A stretch of 64,000 nt of DNA from Clostridium sp. OM02-18AC (GCF_003481825.1 NZ_QULW01000009.1:76901-140900); one strand, 5' to 3'. Counted from the first letter of the stretch, positions 27,199 through 36,699 are shown. The notes: generated from the sequence alone by a model not told the origin. Translations and numbers: made by a program.

Positions 27199-29058
27199 AT
27201 GAAAAAAATGAAATGGAAGCGGCTTGCCGCCTTTGTACTGGCTGCGCTGCTGTTTGCAGGAGCTGTGCCATTTACCATGCCGGTGCAGACCTATGCATCG
27301 GAGGTAGCGGTGTATTCTGACAAGATCCAGCGGGGAAAGACAGGGAAATCCCTGACGGTCAGTTTTACCATTCAGAATCAAAGCGGAAGTGATATCAAAG
27401 ACGCAAAGATTGCGTTTGACACCAGCGGTGGTGAAATCTGGGATGAAGACGAGGAAGACCGCCAGTATGGCTATTCCTTTCCGTTTGAGGTGACCGGAAA
27501 GCTGAATGATACCGATCATCCAAAGGGAATCGGAACCATTTCGGACGGAAAAGAAAAGAAAGTTTCCCTGACCGGTACTGTGCGCCGGGATTTATCTGAG
27601 GGTTACTATAAAGTCCCGGTTGTAGTCATGGACAAAGACGGGGGCTGGATCGGTCATGAGGACCTGCGTGTCTGGATCACCAAATCCACTTCCAAGGATG
27701 ATGACGACGATGACACTAACAAAACCTACGATTTTGTTTTGGGCGAAGGGCAGGATGCTCCGCGCGGCGTTTATCCGAATGTGATGAATTTTTCCATTGG
27801 CCTGCGTAACAACAGTCCGGCAACGGTATACAATGTGAAAGCGAGCATGGTCCTGGATGCGGACAATACGAAGTTCCCGTTTGAGATCAATGATGCCAAC
27901 TACGACCGCATGTTTGACAAGATCGCGGTTGATGAGACGGTGCAGCTGGACTACAGCTTTGCTATCCGCAAGGAGTCCTACACCGGTTATTACCCGATCA
28001 CCATGAAAATCTATTATTCAGACAGTTCCACCGGGGAGGAACTGAAAACCTATGAGACGTCCTTCTTTGTCCATATTGTAAGTAAGCCGACTAAGGACGA
28101 TTACGATGAATTTAATGAACATGACCGCACCAAGGCCCGCCTGATTATCGACGGATACAGTACCGATCCGGAAACCATCATTGCGGGAGAAAGTTTTGAC
28201 CTGCTTCTTACCGTGAAGAACGCTTCCAGCAGTGTTTCGGCATCGGACATTCTTTTGACGGCAGAATCGGAGAAAGTTTCCGACAGTCCGGTATTCACCA
28301 CGGAATCCGGATCCAGTTCTGTAGCAGTCAATTCACTTGGTGCAGGTGCATCGACGCAGGTGCGTTTTCGCATGGCATCGCGGGCGGGGGTAGATCAGCG
28401 TTCTTATGGACTTACGATCAAGGCAAAGTTCGACAGCCCGGAATTTAAAAATGCGGAGGAAAATATGGCGGTAGACATTCCGGTTAAGCAGATTCCGCGC
28501 CTGAACACGGGAACCTTTGAGGTGACCCCGGATTCCATCAATGTGGGCGAAGAGTCCAATATCATGTTTGGCATCAACAATACCGGCAAGGTGACTCTTT
28601 ACAATGTGATGGCGAAGTTTGAGGCAGACTCCATCCAGACCACAGACACCTACGTCGGCAATATCAAATCCGGCGAGACCGGAAACGTGGACTGCATGGT
28701 AACCGGAGCGACACCGACCACAGACGACGGTAAAGTGAAAGTTATCATTTCCTACGAGGATGAAAATGGCGAGGTGTCAGAGGTAGAAAAAGAACTGACC
28801 CTGTTTGTAAGCGAACCTGCTCCGGATATGGACGAGATGGATCTGGACGGTATGGACGATATGCCGCAGGAAGAGCCGGGACCGATGCAGAAATACGGAA
28901 AGATCGTGCTGATCGCTGTGGCAATCGTCGCCGGAGCAGTAGCTGGCTGTGTTGTATACAAGCACCGGAAACGGAAAAAAGAGCAGGCATTGCTGGCAAG
29001 CGAAGAGGAACTGCAGGACGAAGATGATAAACAAGCTGACACCCGGGAAGGAAAATAG
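27199..29058 (+). CDS. Extracytoplasmic CARDB/S-layer-like protein with C-terminal anchor
   Basis: This 619-residue protein has a signal peptide (MKKMKWKRLAAFVLAALLFA, cleaved near YASEV). Several Ig-like beta-sandwich repeats of the CARDB/COG1361 type follow, with repeated phrases such as VSFTIQNQSGSDIKDAK, FSIGLRNNSPATVYNVKA and IMFGINNTGKVTLYNVMA. A single membrane helix near residue 570 (IVLIAVAIVAGAVAGCVVY) is followed by a basic then acidic cytoplasmic tail. It sits between the ATPase and permease and probably replaces the usual HlyD-type adaptor of MacAB systems. Its ligand is unknown. Confidence 0.85.
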   Translation: MKKMKWKRLAAFVLAALLFAGAVPFTMPVQTYASEVAVYSDKIQRGKTGKSLTVSFTIQNQSGSDIKDAKIAFDTSGGEIWDEDEEDRQYGYSFPFEVTGKLNDTDHPKGIGTISDGKEKKVSLTGTVRRDLSEGYYKVPVVVMDKDGGWIGHEDLRVWITKSTSKDDDDDDTNKTYDFVLGEGQDAPRGVYPNVMNFSIGLRNNSPATVYNVKASMVLDADNTKFPFEINDANYDRMFDKIAVDETVQLDYSFAIRKESYTGYYPITMKIYYSDSSTGEELKTYETSFFVHIVSKPTKDDYDEFNEHDRTKARLIIDGYSTDPETIIAGESFDLLLTVKNASSSVSASDILLTAESEKVSDSPVFTTESGSSSVAVNSLGAGASTQVRFRMASRAGVDQRSYGLTIKAKFDSPEFKNAEENMAVDIPVKQIPRLNTGTFEVTPDSINVGEESNIMFGINNTGKVTLYNVMAKFEADSIQTTDTYVGNIKSGETGNVDCMVTGATPTTDDGKVKVIISYEDENGEVSEVEKELTLFVSEPAPDMDEMDLDGMDDMPQEEPGPMQKYGKIVLIAVAIVAGAVAGCVVYKHRKRKKEQALLASEEELQDEDDKQADTREGK

Positions 29059-29158
29059 CCTGTGCAGGACAGGAAAACAGGATGAATGCCCTGGATTCTG
29101 TCAAACATTCGAAACAGAAGCATTTGAAGAAATGGAACGTTGAGAGGAAACAAACACA

Positions 29159-30496
29159 ATGAAATTTGTAGATCTGCTGGCGATGAGCCTGAAAAATTTA
29201 AGCAGAAGAAAACTGAGGACCGCTCTGACGGTCCTTGGTGTCGTGATCGGTACAGCGTCCATTGTCGTCATGGTTTCCCTTGGCATTGGGCTTAGTGAAT
29301 TGAACCGGGAACTCATTTCTTCCTATGGAAGCCTGACCGAGATCACGGTCAACAATCCTTATAATGGCGACAGCACAAAAGATCCGCTCTATCTGACGGA
29401 TGATGTGGTAAAGCAGATGGAAAAACTTCCCTATGTGACTGGGGTGTATCCGATGCTGCAGGTGGATGTGCTGATGCAGCAGGGAAAATATAGCAGCAAT
29501 GTGACCTTAAACGGTGTGCCTTACGAGTATCTGAAAAAAATTCCATTGGGGCAGGGAACGCTTTCAAATTCATCCGATCATGAATTAAAGCTTATTTACG
29601 GCAATGCCATCATCCAGTGGTTTACCGATGCGAAAGGCAATAACACCTACTGGGAAACCGGGGAACTTCCGAACGTGGATTTCATGGGAAAGCCGATGTT
29701 TGTGATCTTTGATACGGATACCTATTACCAGTCCCAGAATGGTGGGGAAGATGCTCCAAAGCCGCCGAAGAAGTATCTGCTGAAAGCAGACGGTGTGGTA
29801 GAAGGCGGCGTGGACGATTACAACAGCTATGCCTATAACGTTTACACCAGGCTGGATCTTCTGGAAACCCAGCTGAAGCGGATCTTTAAGAAAAAAGCCA
29901 TTCCGGGACAGCCGACAACCAAAAAAGGAAAACCTTACCGCTATTTCATCTACAATTCCTGCAGCGTCAATGTGGATGATATAGAGCATGTGGGCGAAGT
30001 ACAAAAGAAGCTTACCGACATGGGGTTTCAGGCATCCAGCAACGCCGACTGGATGAAGCAGTCGGAACAGCAGTCCAACATGATCCAGGCAGTGCTTGGC
30101 GGAATTGGTGCGGTCTCTTTATTTGTGGCAGCGATCGGCATTGCCAATACCATGATGATGTCCATCTACGAGCGCACGAAAGAAATCGGAATCATAAAAG
30201 TGCTCGGATGTGACATGAAAGTGATTCGCAATATGTTCCTGCTGGAATCCGGTTTTATCGGGTTTATGGGCGGTGTTGTGGGGCTGATCTTTAGTGCGGG
30301 CATATCCTTTGCCATCAACCATTTGCTTCAGATCGGCCAGACCATGACCGGCATGAGCGGCAACATCTCCCGGATTCCGCTGTGGCTGGCGGCAGCCTCG
30401 GTAGGCTTTGCCGTGCTGATGGGCATGGCGGCCGGGTTCTTCCCGGCACTGCGGGCCATGAAACTGAGCCCGCTTGCAGCAATCCGCAATGAATAG
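29159..30496 (+). CDS. MacB/FtsX-type ABC transporter permease
   Basis: This 445-residue permease has one N-terminal membrane helix (TALTVLGVVIGTASIVVMVS near residue 20), a large extracellular domain to about residue 300, and three C-terminal helices in an FtsX domain. ERTKEIGIIKVLGCDMKVI is the usual coupling-helix region, and the end reads PLAAIRNE, the typical FtsX/MacB ending. It works with the ATPase at 26413. Such systems export peptides, sense antimicrobials or act on lipoproteins; which applies here is unknown. Confidence 0.92.
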   Translation: MKFVDLLAMSLKNLSRRKLRTALTVLGVVIGTASIVVMVSLGIGLSELNRELISSYGSLTEITVNNPYNGDSTKDPLYLTDDVVKQMEKLPYVTGVYPMLQVDVLMQQGKYSSNVTLNGVPYEYLKKIPLGQGTLSNSSDHELKLIYGNAIIQWFTDAKGNNTYWETGELPNVDFMGKPMFVIFDTDTYYQSQNGGEDAPKPPKKYLLKADGVVEGGVDDYNSYAYNVYTRLDLLETQLKRIFKKKAIPGQPTTKKGKPYRYFIYNSCSVNVDDIEHVGEVQKKLTDMGFQASSNADWMKQSEQQSNMIQAVLGGIGAVSLFVAAIGIANTMMMSIYERTKEIGIIKVLGCDMKVIRNMFLLESGFIGFMGGVVGLIFSAGISFAINHLLQIGQTMTGMSGNISRIPLWLAAASVGFAVLMGMAAGFFPALRAMKLSPLAAIRNE

Positions 30497-30522
30497 TGGA
30501 TGAAAAGCACTTGAAAAAATAC

Positions 30523-30551
30523 TTGCATTTTCCACGCGAATCCGCTATCCT
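30523..30551 (+). promoter_or_regulatory. Promoter of the ZTP-riboswitch transcript
   Basis: TTGCAT (30523-30528) and TATCCT (30546-30551) have a 17-nt spacer, so transcription would start at the base of the riboswitch near 30558. Confidence 0.65.
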
Positions 30552-30560
30552 GTATACAGA

Positions 30561-30632
30561 GCGTGTGACTGGCGGAAAGAGTGGGAAACCACAGGGGAGC
30601 ACGCAAGTTTGAATTGCCGGCCGCCTGGGCAC
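30561..30632 (+). ncRNA. ZTP (pfl) riboswitch
   Basis: The aptamer shows the ordered conserved segments of the ZTP class: ACTGGCGG (near 30568), GTGGGAAACCAC (30581-30592), GGGGAGC (30594-30600), and after a linker CCGCCTGGGCA (30621-30631), which forms the conserved pseudoknot with the first segment. The class binds ZTP/ZMP, the AICAR nucleotides that build up when 10-formyl-tetrahydrofolate is low. Here it controls the enzymes that use ZMP. The last segment is shared with the left arm of the terminator, so ligand binding and termination are mutually exclusive. Confidence 0.93.
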
Positions 30633-30662
30633 CATATTTTGTGGTACTCAGGCGGCCTTTTT
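30619..30662 (+). terminator. Riboswitch-controlled intrinsic terminator
   Basis: Arms 30619-30634 and 30642-30657 (GGCCGCCTG with CAGGCGGCC at the base) are followed by TTTTT. The left arm contains the ZTP pseudoknot strand, so ZTP binding should relieve termination. Confidence 0.92.
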
Positions 30663-30784
30663 GCAAATGTCGGGCAGATGAAACCCGAAACAGTTCTGAA
30701 AAAAGAAACAGCCGATTGGTAAGATACTGCAAGATATGGAAACAGTGAGATCCATCAAATGTTCATTCATAGGAGGAAACAGCG

Positions 30785-31498
30785 ATGAAACAGTTATCCC
30801 TGCAGGAAGAGTTACAGGCAAACGCATACCCGGGAAGGGGCATTGTCATTGGAAAGACCCCGGATGGCACGAAGGCAGTGACGGCCTACTTTATCATGGG
30901 CCGCAGCGAAAACAGCCGTAACCGGGTTTTTGTGGAAGACGGTGAGGGCATCCGTACCCAGGCCTTTGACCCGGACAAGCTGACTGACCCGAGCCTGATC
31001 ATCTATGCGCCGGTCCGTGTGCTTGGAAACAAGACTATCGTCACAAATGGTGACCAGACCGACACCATCTACGAGGGCATGGACAAACAGCTTACCTTTG
31101 AGCAGTCCCTCCGAAGCCGTGAGTTTGAGCCGGATGCACCGAACTACACCCCGCGTATTTCCGGCATTCTTCACATTGAAAACGGACGTTATAACTATGC
31201 CATGTCCATCTTAAAGAGCAACAACGGCAACCCGGATGCCTGCAACCGTTACACTTTTGCTTACGAGAATCCGGTAGCCGGTGAGGGACATTTCATTCAT
31301 ACTTACATGCACGACGGCAATCCGCTCCCGAGCTTTGAGGGCGAGCCGAAATTAGTAGGAATCTTAGACGATATGGATGCTTTTACTGAGCTGCTGTGGA
31401 ACAGCTTAAACCCGGACAACAAGGTTTCCCTGTTTGTGCGCTACATCGATATCACAACCGGCGCATATGAGACGAAAATCGTGAATAAGAACAAATAA
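30785..31498 (+). CDS. IMP cyclohydrolase
   Basis: This 237-residue protein belongs to the stand-alone IMP cyclohydrolase family (PurO-like), which closes FAICAR to IMP, the last purine step. Recognisable blocks are AYPGRGIVIGKTPDG near the N-terminus, YFIMGRSENSRNRVF near residue 36 and IYAPVRVLGNKTIVTNGDQT near 80. It is separate from the formyltransferase domain, which is the next gene; in most bacteria the two are fused as PurH. AGGAGGAAACAGCG precedes the ATG. Confidence 0.92.
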   Translation: MKQLSLQEELQANAYPGRGIVIGKTPDGTKAVTAYFIMGRSENSRNRVFVEDGEGIRTQAFDPDKLTDPSLIIYAPVRVLGNKTIVTNGDQTDTIYEGMDKQLTFEQSLRSREFEPDAPNYTPRISGILHIENGRYNYAMSILKSNNGNPDACNRYTFAYENPVAGEGHFIHTYMHDGNPLPSFEGEPKLVGILDDMDAFTELLWNSLNPDNKVSLFVRYIDITTGAYETKIVNKNK

Positions 31499-31579
31499 GA
31501 CGAAAAGTCAGGAAAAACAGGAGAGACAAATGCCAATGGGCAGCAAAGCTGCCAAACAAAAGAAAGGAAGAACGTGACG

Positions 31580-32758
31580 ATGAACGAGATGGAATTAAAG
31601 TATGGCTGTAACCCGAATCAGAAACCGGCAAGAGTTTTTATGAACGATAACAAAGACCTTCCATTCCAGGTACTGAGCGGAAAACCAGGCTACATCAACC
31701 TGCTGGATGCATTTAACGGCTGGCAGCTGGTAAGAGAACTGAAAAAAGCAACCGGACTTCCGGCAGCAGCTTCTTTTAAGCATGTATCCCCGGCCGGAGC
31801 TGCAGTTGGTCTGCCGCTTTCCGAGACCCTGGCAAAGATCTACTGGGTTGACGACATGGGCGAGCTTTCTCCGTTAGCAAGTGCCTATGCAAGAGCGCGT
31901 GGTGCGGACCGCATGTCTTCCTTTGGTGATTTCATTTCCCTGTCCGATGTCTGCGATGTTTCTACCGCAAAGCTCATCAAGCGTGAGGTTTCTGACGGTG
32001 TCATTGCACCGGGCTATGAGCCGGAAGCACTGGCCATCTTAAAAGAAAAGAAAAAAGGCAATTACTGCGTAATCCAGATCGACCCGGATTATGAGCCGGA
32101 GCCGATCGAGCGCAAGCAGGTGTTCGGTGTAGTCTTTGAGCAGGGCAGAAATAACCTGGATATCAACAAAGAGATGCTGGCAAACGTTGTGACGGAGAAC
32201 AAAGAAATCCCGGATCAGGCAAAGATCGATCTGGTAATTTCCCTCATCACCTTAAAATATACCCAGTCCAACTCTGTGTGCTACGCAAAGGACGGTCAGG
32301 CTATCGGCATCGGCGCAGGCCAGCAGTCCCGCGTACACTGCACCAGACTGGCAGGCCAGAAAGCGGATAACTGGTTTTTACGCCAGGCACCGCAGGTATT
32401 GAACCTGCAGTTCGTGGATGGCATCAAGCGTGCAGACCGCGACAATGCGATTGACGTTTACATTGGTGACGAGTACATGGATGTTTTGGCAGATGGTACA
32501 TGGGAGAAGACTTTCAAGGTAAAACCGCCGGTATTCACCAAGGAAGAAAAACGCGCATGGTTAGACCAGATGACCGATGTGGCATTGGGCTCTGACGCAT
32601 TCTTCCCGTTCGGTGACAATATCGAGCGTGCACATAAGAGCGGCGTGAACTATATTGCGCAGCCGGGCGGATCCGTTCGCGACGACAACGTGATCGAAAC
32701 CTGCAACAAATACAACATGGCGATGGCCTTCACCGGCATCCGCCTGTTCCACCACTAG
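31580..32758 (+). CDS. AICAR formyltransferase (PurH C-terminal domain as a separate enzyme)
   Basis: This 392-residue protein carries the AICAR transformylase fold without the N-terminal IMP cyclohydrolase domain. It shows MELKYGCNPNQKPA at the N-terminus, ASFKHVSPAGAAVG near residue 65 with the KH catalytic pair, and IGIGAGQQSRVHCTRLAG near 245. The ATG at 31580, 9 nt after AAAGGAAG, was chosen over the GTG at 31574. It completes a split PurH under the ZTP riboswitch. Confidence 0.95.
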   Translation: MNEMELKYGCNPNQKPARVFMNDNKDLPFQVLSGKPGYINLLDAFNGWQLVRELKKATGLPAAASFKHVSPAGAAVGLPLSETLAKIYWVDDMGELSPLASAYARARGADRMSSFGDFISLSDVCDVSTAKLIKREVSDGVIAPGYEPEALAILKEKKKGNYCVIQIDPDYEPEPIERKQVFGVVFEQGRNNLDINKEMLANVVTENKEIPDQAKIDLVISLITLKYTQSNSVCYAKDGQAIGIGAGQQSRVHCTRLAGQKADNWFLRQAPQVLNLQFVDGIKRADRDNAIDVYIGDEYMDVLADGTWEKTFKVKPPVFTKEEKRAWLDQMTDVALGSDAFFPFGDNIERAHKSGVNYIAQPGGSVRDDNVIETCNKYNMAMAFTGIRLFHH

Positions 32759-32771
32759 GAGATACGGGAAA

Positions 32772-32821
32772 CCGGCAGCAGCCAGAACATGCAGGGCTGC
32801 TGCATCCCCCATGTTTGCCGG
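32772..32821 (+). other. Leader hairpins between the AICAR formyltransferase and ThrH genes
   Basis: GCAGCAGCC (32775-32783) pairs perfectly with GGCTGCTGC (32795-32803). An alternative outer stem CCGGCA (32772-32777) with TGCCGG (32816-32821) uses overlapping bases, so the two folds exclude each other. No T-run follows, so it is not a simple terminator. Confidence 0.4.
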
Positions 32822-32857
32822 AGTGGAACAAAAAACATGAAATTGGAGGATGAAAAG

Positions 32858-33457
32858 ATGTTTATTACCTGTTTAGACTTAGAAGGAGTTCTGGTACCGG
32901 AAATCTGGATCGCATTCGCTGAGGCAAGCGGCATCCCGGAGTTAAAGCGCACCACCCGCGATGAGCCGGACTACGACAAGCTGATGAAATGGCGTCTCGG
33001 AATCTTAAAGGAGCACGGACTTGGCTTGAAGGAGATCCAGGAAACCATCGAGAAGATCGACCCGATGCCGGGGGCAAGAGCGTTTTTGGATGAGCTCCGG
33101 GAGCTGGGACAGGTAATCATCATCAGCGATACCTTCACCCAGTTCGCAAAGCCGCTCATGAAAAAACTGGGCTGGCCAACCATTTTCTGCAACGAGCTGG
33201 AAGTAGCAGAGGACGGCGAGATCACCGGATTTAAGATGCGCATTGAGCAGTCCAAGCTCAGTACCGTCAAGGCGCTGCAGTCCATTGGCTTTGAGACCAT
33301 TGCCAGCGGCGACAGCTACAATGACCTTGGCATGATCCGCGCCAGCAAGGCGGGCTTCCTCTTTAAGAGTACCGAGCAGATCAAGAACGACAATCCGGAT
33401 CTTCCGGCATATGAGACGTATGAGGAGCTGCTTACAGCGATCAAGGCAGCGGTATAG
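32858..33457 (+). CDS. thrH: ThrH-like phosphoserine phosphatase/homoserine phosphotransferase
   Basis: This 199-residue HAD enzyme matches ThrH, which dephosphorylates phosphoserine and can transfer phosphate to homoserine. Motif I is CLDLEGVLVPEIWIAFAE near residue 4, with DLEG in place of DxDG typical of ThrH. Motif II is IIISDTFTQFA and motif IV ASGDSYNDLGM. The ATG at 32858 has GGAGG at 8-nt spacing. It lies downstream of the purine genes, probably in the same transcript, linking serine supply to one-carbon demand; this link is inference. Confidence 0.88.
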   Translation: MFITCLDLEGVLVPEIWIAFAEASGIPELKRTTRDEPDYDKLMKWRLGILKEHGLGLKEIQETIEKIDPMPGARAFLDELRELGQVIIISDTFTQFAKPLMKKLGWPTIFCNELEVAEDGEITGFKMRIEQSKLSTVKALQSIGFETIASGDSYNDLGMIRASKAGFLFKSTEQIKNDNPDLPAYETYEELLTAIKAAV

Positions 33458-33517
33458 ATTTTGGACAGGGCAGACGAAATGACAAAGAACGTGTGACCGA
33501 TGCATTTCCAAAGAAAA

Positions 33518-33566
33518 GCAAAAGAGAGCAGATTTCCGAAACAGGAGATTTTGCTCTTTTTGTTTT
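33518..33566 (+). terminator. Terminator after the ThrH gene
   Basis: An imperfect hairpin (AAAAGAGAGCA with TTGCTCTTTTT) ends in TTTTTGTTTT. It is in a 392-nt gap that also holds an AT-rich stretch, a TATACT -10 box at 33763-33768 and the repeat at 33786. Confidence 0.7.
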
Positions 33567-33762
33567 GCGGGAAATTGTGTTCTGTGAAATCAAAAGAACT
33601 TTGCGAGGAAAAGCGTCAGCGACAAGTCTTGTAGATGGTTACTGGAAAAATGTGTTAAATAGAGAAGAAAATAATGAGAAGAAAATAATGAGAAGAATGT
33701 GAATAATAGTAATTGAAAATTACAGAAAAATGTGAAAAAATATACGGGAAAAGAAAAAGTGT

Positions 33763-33815
33763 TATACTTAATAAATGAAATAAACGTTGCTGGACACGCA
33801 TGCGCGAACAGCGAC
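33763..33815 (+). repeat. Pilus operon leader: -10 box and GTTGCTG hairpin, copy 2
   Basis: TATACT at 33763-33768 has no good -35 partner. Just downstream GTTGCTG (33786-33792) pairs with CAGCGAC (33809-33815) around a 16-nt loop that contains CGCATGCG. ATGAAAT (33775) and ATTTCAT (33828) could extend the structure. The core is nearly identical to the element at 23025. Confidence 0.5.
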
Positions 33816-33849
33816 AGATAAGTATCGATTTCATAGGAGAGAACACAGT

Positions 33850-35532
33850 ATGCGTACAAAACGATTAGGCGATATGCTCCTGGAACTTGGTCTGATCACG
33901 CAGGATCAGTTAAAGGAGGCACTTGAATTCCAGTCCAAAGAAAAGGACCGTCTGGGAAGCATTTTGATCAAACATAAGTTCATTACGGAAGGTCAGCTCA
34001 TCGATGCCCTCCGTATGCAGCTTGGTATCGATTACATTGATCTTACCAAGGTTGACATTGCACCGGAGATGTCGCAGTATGTCCCGAAAAACCTGGCAAA
34101 GCGCACAAACGTTGTGCCGGTGCGTCTTTCTAAGGATCAGCTGTTTTTAGCGATGGCGGATCCGTTGAACTTCATGGCAATCGAGGAAGCGCAGCGGACT
34201 TCCAAAAAACGGATCATCCCGATGATCGCATCAGAGCCTGCAGTGAAGCACGCCATCAACGTCCTTTACGGAAATGAAGGTGCGGTCCAGGCCATGGCAC
34301 AGATCCGCGCGGAGAATGCGGCCGCCCAGGAACAGGAAGCGGCACCGAGAACAGCGGAAAACCAGGAAAGTGCAACGCCGATGGTGCGCCTGGTCAATTC
34401 CATCATTGAGCGTGCTTATTCAGAAAATGCATCTGATATTCATTTCGAGCCGACCGAGGAAGAACTGGTCGTGCGCATGCGTATCGACGGTCAGCTGCAC
34501 CGGATCATGACGATTCCGGGAGAACTGAAAGACTCTGTCATTTCCCGTCTGAAGATCATGTCCAGACTGGATATCGTGGAAAAACGGATCCCGCAGGATG
34601 GACGTGCCGTGCTTCCGATGAAAGGGACTGACCTGGATATGCGTACCTCGACCCTTCCAACGATCTATGGCGAAAAAGTGGTAATCCGAATCCTGCGCAG
34701 AAATGAGGAATCTTTAAACCGGCGCGGCATTGGTATTCCACCGCTGGAAGATGCGAAGATTGATAAATTGTTGGGTCTGACTTCCGGAGTGATTATGATC
34801 GTGGGACCGACGGGTTCCGGTAAATCTTCCACCATGTATACACTGGTGCGCGAACTTCTTTCTGACCGGACGAACCTGATCACGCTGGAGGACCCGGTGG
34901 AGTACCACATCAAGGGGGCGACCCAGGTGCAGATCAATGAAAAAGTGGGACTGACCTTTGCATCGGGCCTGCGCTCGATTCTGCGTCAGGACCCGGATAT
35001 CATCTGTGTTGGCGAGATCCGTGACGGCGAGACCGCTGAGATCGCCATGCGTGCTGCCATGACCGGACATCTGGTTATTACTACGGTACATACGGAGGAT
35101 GCCATTTCTGCAATTGACCGTCTGCGCGATATGGGTGTGCCGCCGTATCTGATCGCATCGGGCCTGCGCGGTGTCATTTCCCAGCGCCTTCTCAGAAGAA
35201 TCTGTCCAAGCTGCAAGCAGGAGATCGTTCCGGAGAAGAAAGCCCTGGAGCTTGCAGGAATCCCAGATATTCCGGGGCAGAAATACTGGCAGGGTGCAGG
35301 CTGCGACCAGTGCTTCCGTTCCGGTTACCGCGGACGAATCGGTGTCTTTGAAGTGATGATGATCCAGGAAGAATTGCGTCACTGTATTTTAGAGGGAGCA
35401 GACCGCCGCAGATTTATGGAAGTAGCAAAGCGGGAGAGCGGATATGTGCCGATGTCGGAACATGCGCGCAAACTGGTGCAGGACGGAACTACCACGGTGG
35501 ATGAGATGATCCGCACACTGACGACATTGTAA
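33850..35532 (+). CDS. pilB: Type IV pilus assembly ATPase PilB
   Basis: This 560-residue protein drives pilin polymerisation at the cytoplasmic face. An MshEN/GspE N-terminal domain covers residues 1-150 (LGDMLLELGLITQDQLKEAL). Walker A is GPTGSGKSSTM near residue 318, the Asp and Walker boxes are LITLEDPVEYH and ICVGEIRDGETAE, and the zinc tetracysteine is CPSC...CDQC near 452-487. MshEN domains of some PilB proteins bind c-di-GMP, but I cannot judge that here. The ATG at 33850 follows TAGGAGAGAACACAGT. It opens the pilus operon. Confidence 0.95.
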   Translation: MRTKRLGDMLLELGLITQDQLKEALEFQSKEKDRLGSILIKHKFITEGQLIDALRMQLGIDYIDLTKVDIAPEMSQYVPKNLAKRTNVVPVRLSKDQLFLAMADPLNFMAIEEAQRTSKKRIIPMIASEPAVKHAINVLYGNEGAVQAMAQIRAENAAAQEQEAAPRTAENQESATPMVRLVNSIIERAYSENASDIHFEPTEEELVVRMRIDGQLHRIMTIPGELKDSVISRLKIMSRLDIVEKRIPQDGRAVLPMKGTDLDMRTSTLPTIYGEKVVIRILRRNEESLNRRGIGIPPLEDAKIDKLLGLTSGVIMIVGPTGSGKSSTMYTLVRELLSDRTNLITLEDPVEYHIKGATQVQINEKVGLTFASGLRSILRQDPDIICVGEIRDGETAEIAMRAAMTGHLVITTVHTEDAISAIDRLRDMGVPPYLIASGLRGVISQRLLRRICPSCKQEIVPEKKALELAGIPDIPGQKYWQGAGCDQCFRSGYRGRIGVFEVMMIQEELRHCILEGADRRRFMEVAKRESGYVPMSEHARKLVQDGTTTVDEMIRTLTTL

Positions 35533-35614
35533 AATGGAAGTTTATAAAGAAGATTGCCTGATACAGGAAAGCGTAAACGACGGATCAGTATGGAATGAAA
35601 CAGAGAGGACAGAT

Positions 35615-36670
35615 ATGTACAATATAGAAGAATTGATCGAACTGGCTGCATCAAAAGGAGCATCAGATGTTCATCTGATCGCGGGTCTGCCGCCGAAATG
35701 CCGCATCGATGGCCGGATCATGACACTGACGGAAGAACCCTTAACGCAGGAAGACTGCGAGGAGTATGGACGTCAGCTGGCTGGTGTGCACAGTAAAAAA
35801 ATTGAAGAGATCGGGCAGCTGGATTTTTCCTCCACGATAGCCGGACGGCGGATCCGTATTAATCTGTTCCGGCAGCAGGGAAATCTTTCGGCTGCACTTC
35901 GAATCTTAAGCAACAGCATTCCAAAACTGGAGGACCTCGGTCTGCCGCAGGCAGTACGTCAGTTTTCCCGTTGGAACAAAGGCATTGTGCTGGTGACTGG
36001 AGAAACCGGAAGCGGAAAATCCACCACGCTGGCAGCAATCCTGGATGAGATCAACCGGAGCCGTCCGCTGCACATCATCACCCTGGAGGATCCAATTGAG
36101 TATGTATACACACCGCAGAAAGCCATCATCAACCAGCGTGAAGTGGGCATGGATGTAGAAGATTACGAGCATGGTCTTTATGCGGCGCTCCGTGAGGATC
36201 CGGATGTCATCCTCATCGGGGAGATGCGAAGCCCTGAGACGATTGAGACCGCTCTGCTGGCTGCGGAGACCGGGCATCTTGTTTTTTCAACTATCCATAC
36301 CAATTCCGCGATCGACAGTATCGACCGTATCGTCGGAGTATTTCCGGAAAATAAACAGCCGCAGATCCGCCTGCAGTTATCCATGACGCTGCGTGCCGTT
36401 TTAGCCCAGCAGCTGGTGCCGCGGGCAGCAGGACGGGGACGTGCCGCAGCCTGTGAACTGATGATGGTCACCCCGCCGATCAGAAATCTGATCCGTGACG
36501 GAAAAACCCCGCAGATGCAGAGCTATCTGCTGGCCGGTACGAAAGACGGTTCTGTTACGATGGACAATTTTTTGTGCGAATTGGCGAATAAAGGCATCAT
36601 CATGCCGGAGACCGCTGTCGAGGCGGCAGAAGATCCGACAGAAATGCGGCAAAAAATGATGATGTTCTAA
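35615..36670 (+). CDS. pilT: Type IV pilus retraction ATPase PilT
   Basis: This 351-residue ATPase depolymerises pili to drive retraction and twitching. YNIEELIELAASKGASDVHL is the typical N-terminus. Walker A is GETGSGKST near residue 129, followed by ITLEDPIEYVYTP and TIHTNSAIDSIDRIVG. I chose the ATG at 35615, with GAGAGGACAGAT in front, over the ATG at 35534 because it matches family length. Presence of PilT means this pilus should be retractable. Confidence 0.95.
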   Translation: MYNIEELIELAASKGASDVHLIAGLPPKCRIDGRIMTLTEEPLTQEDCEEYGRQLAGVHSKKIEEIGQLDFSSTIAGRRIRINLFRQQGNLSAALRILSNSIPKLEDLGLPQAVRQFSRWNKGIVLVTGETGSGKSTTLAAILDEINRSRPLHIITLEDPIEYVYTPQKAIINQREVGMDVEDYEHGLYAALREDPDVILIGEMRSPETIETALLAAETGHLVFSTIHTNSAIDSIDRIVGVFPENKQPQIRLQLSMTLRAVLAQQLVPRAAGRGRAAACELMMVTPPIRNLIRDGKTPQMQSYLLAGTKDGSVTMDNFLCELANKGIIMPETAVEAAEDPTEMRQKMMMF

Positions 36671-36699
36671 CATAAATTTCATATTTAAGCGCTTTTTTG

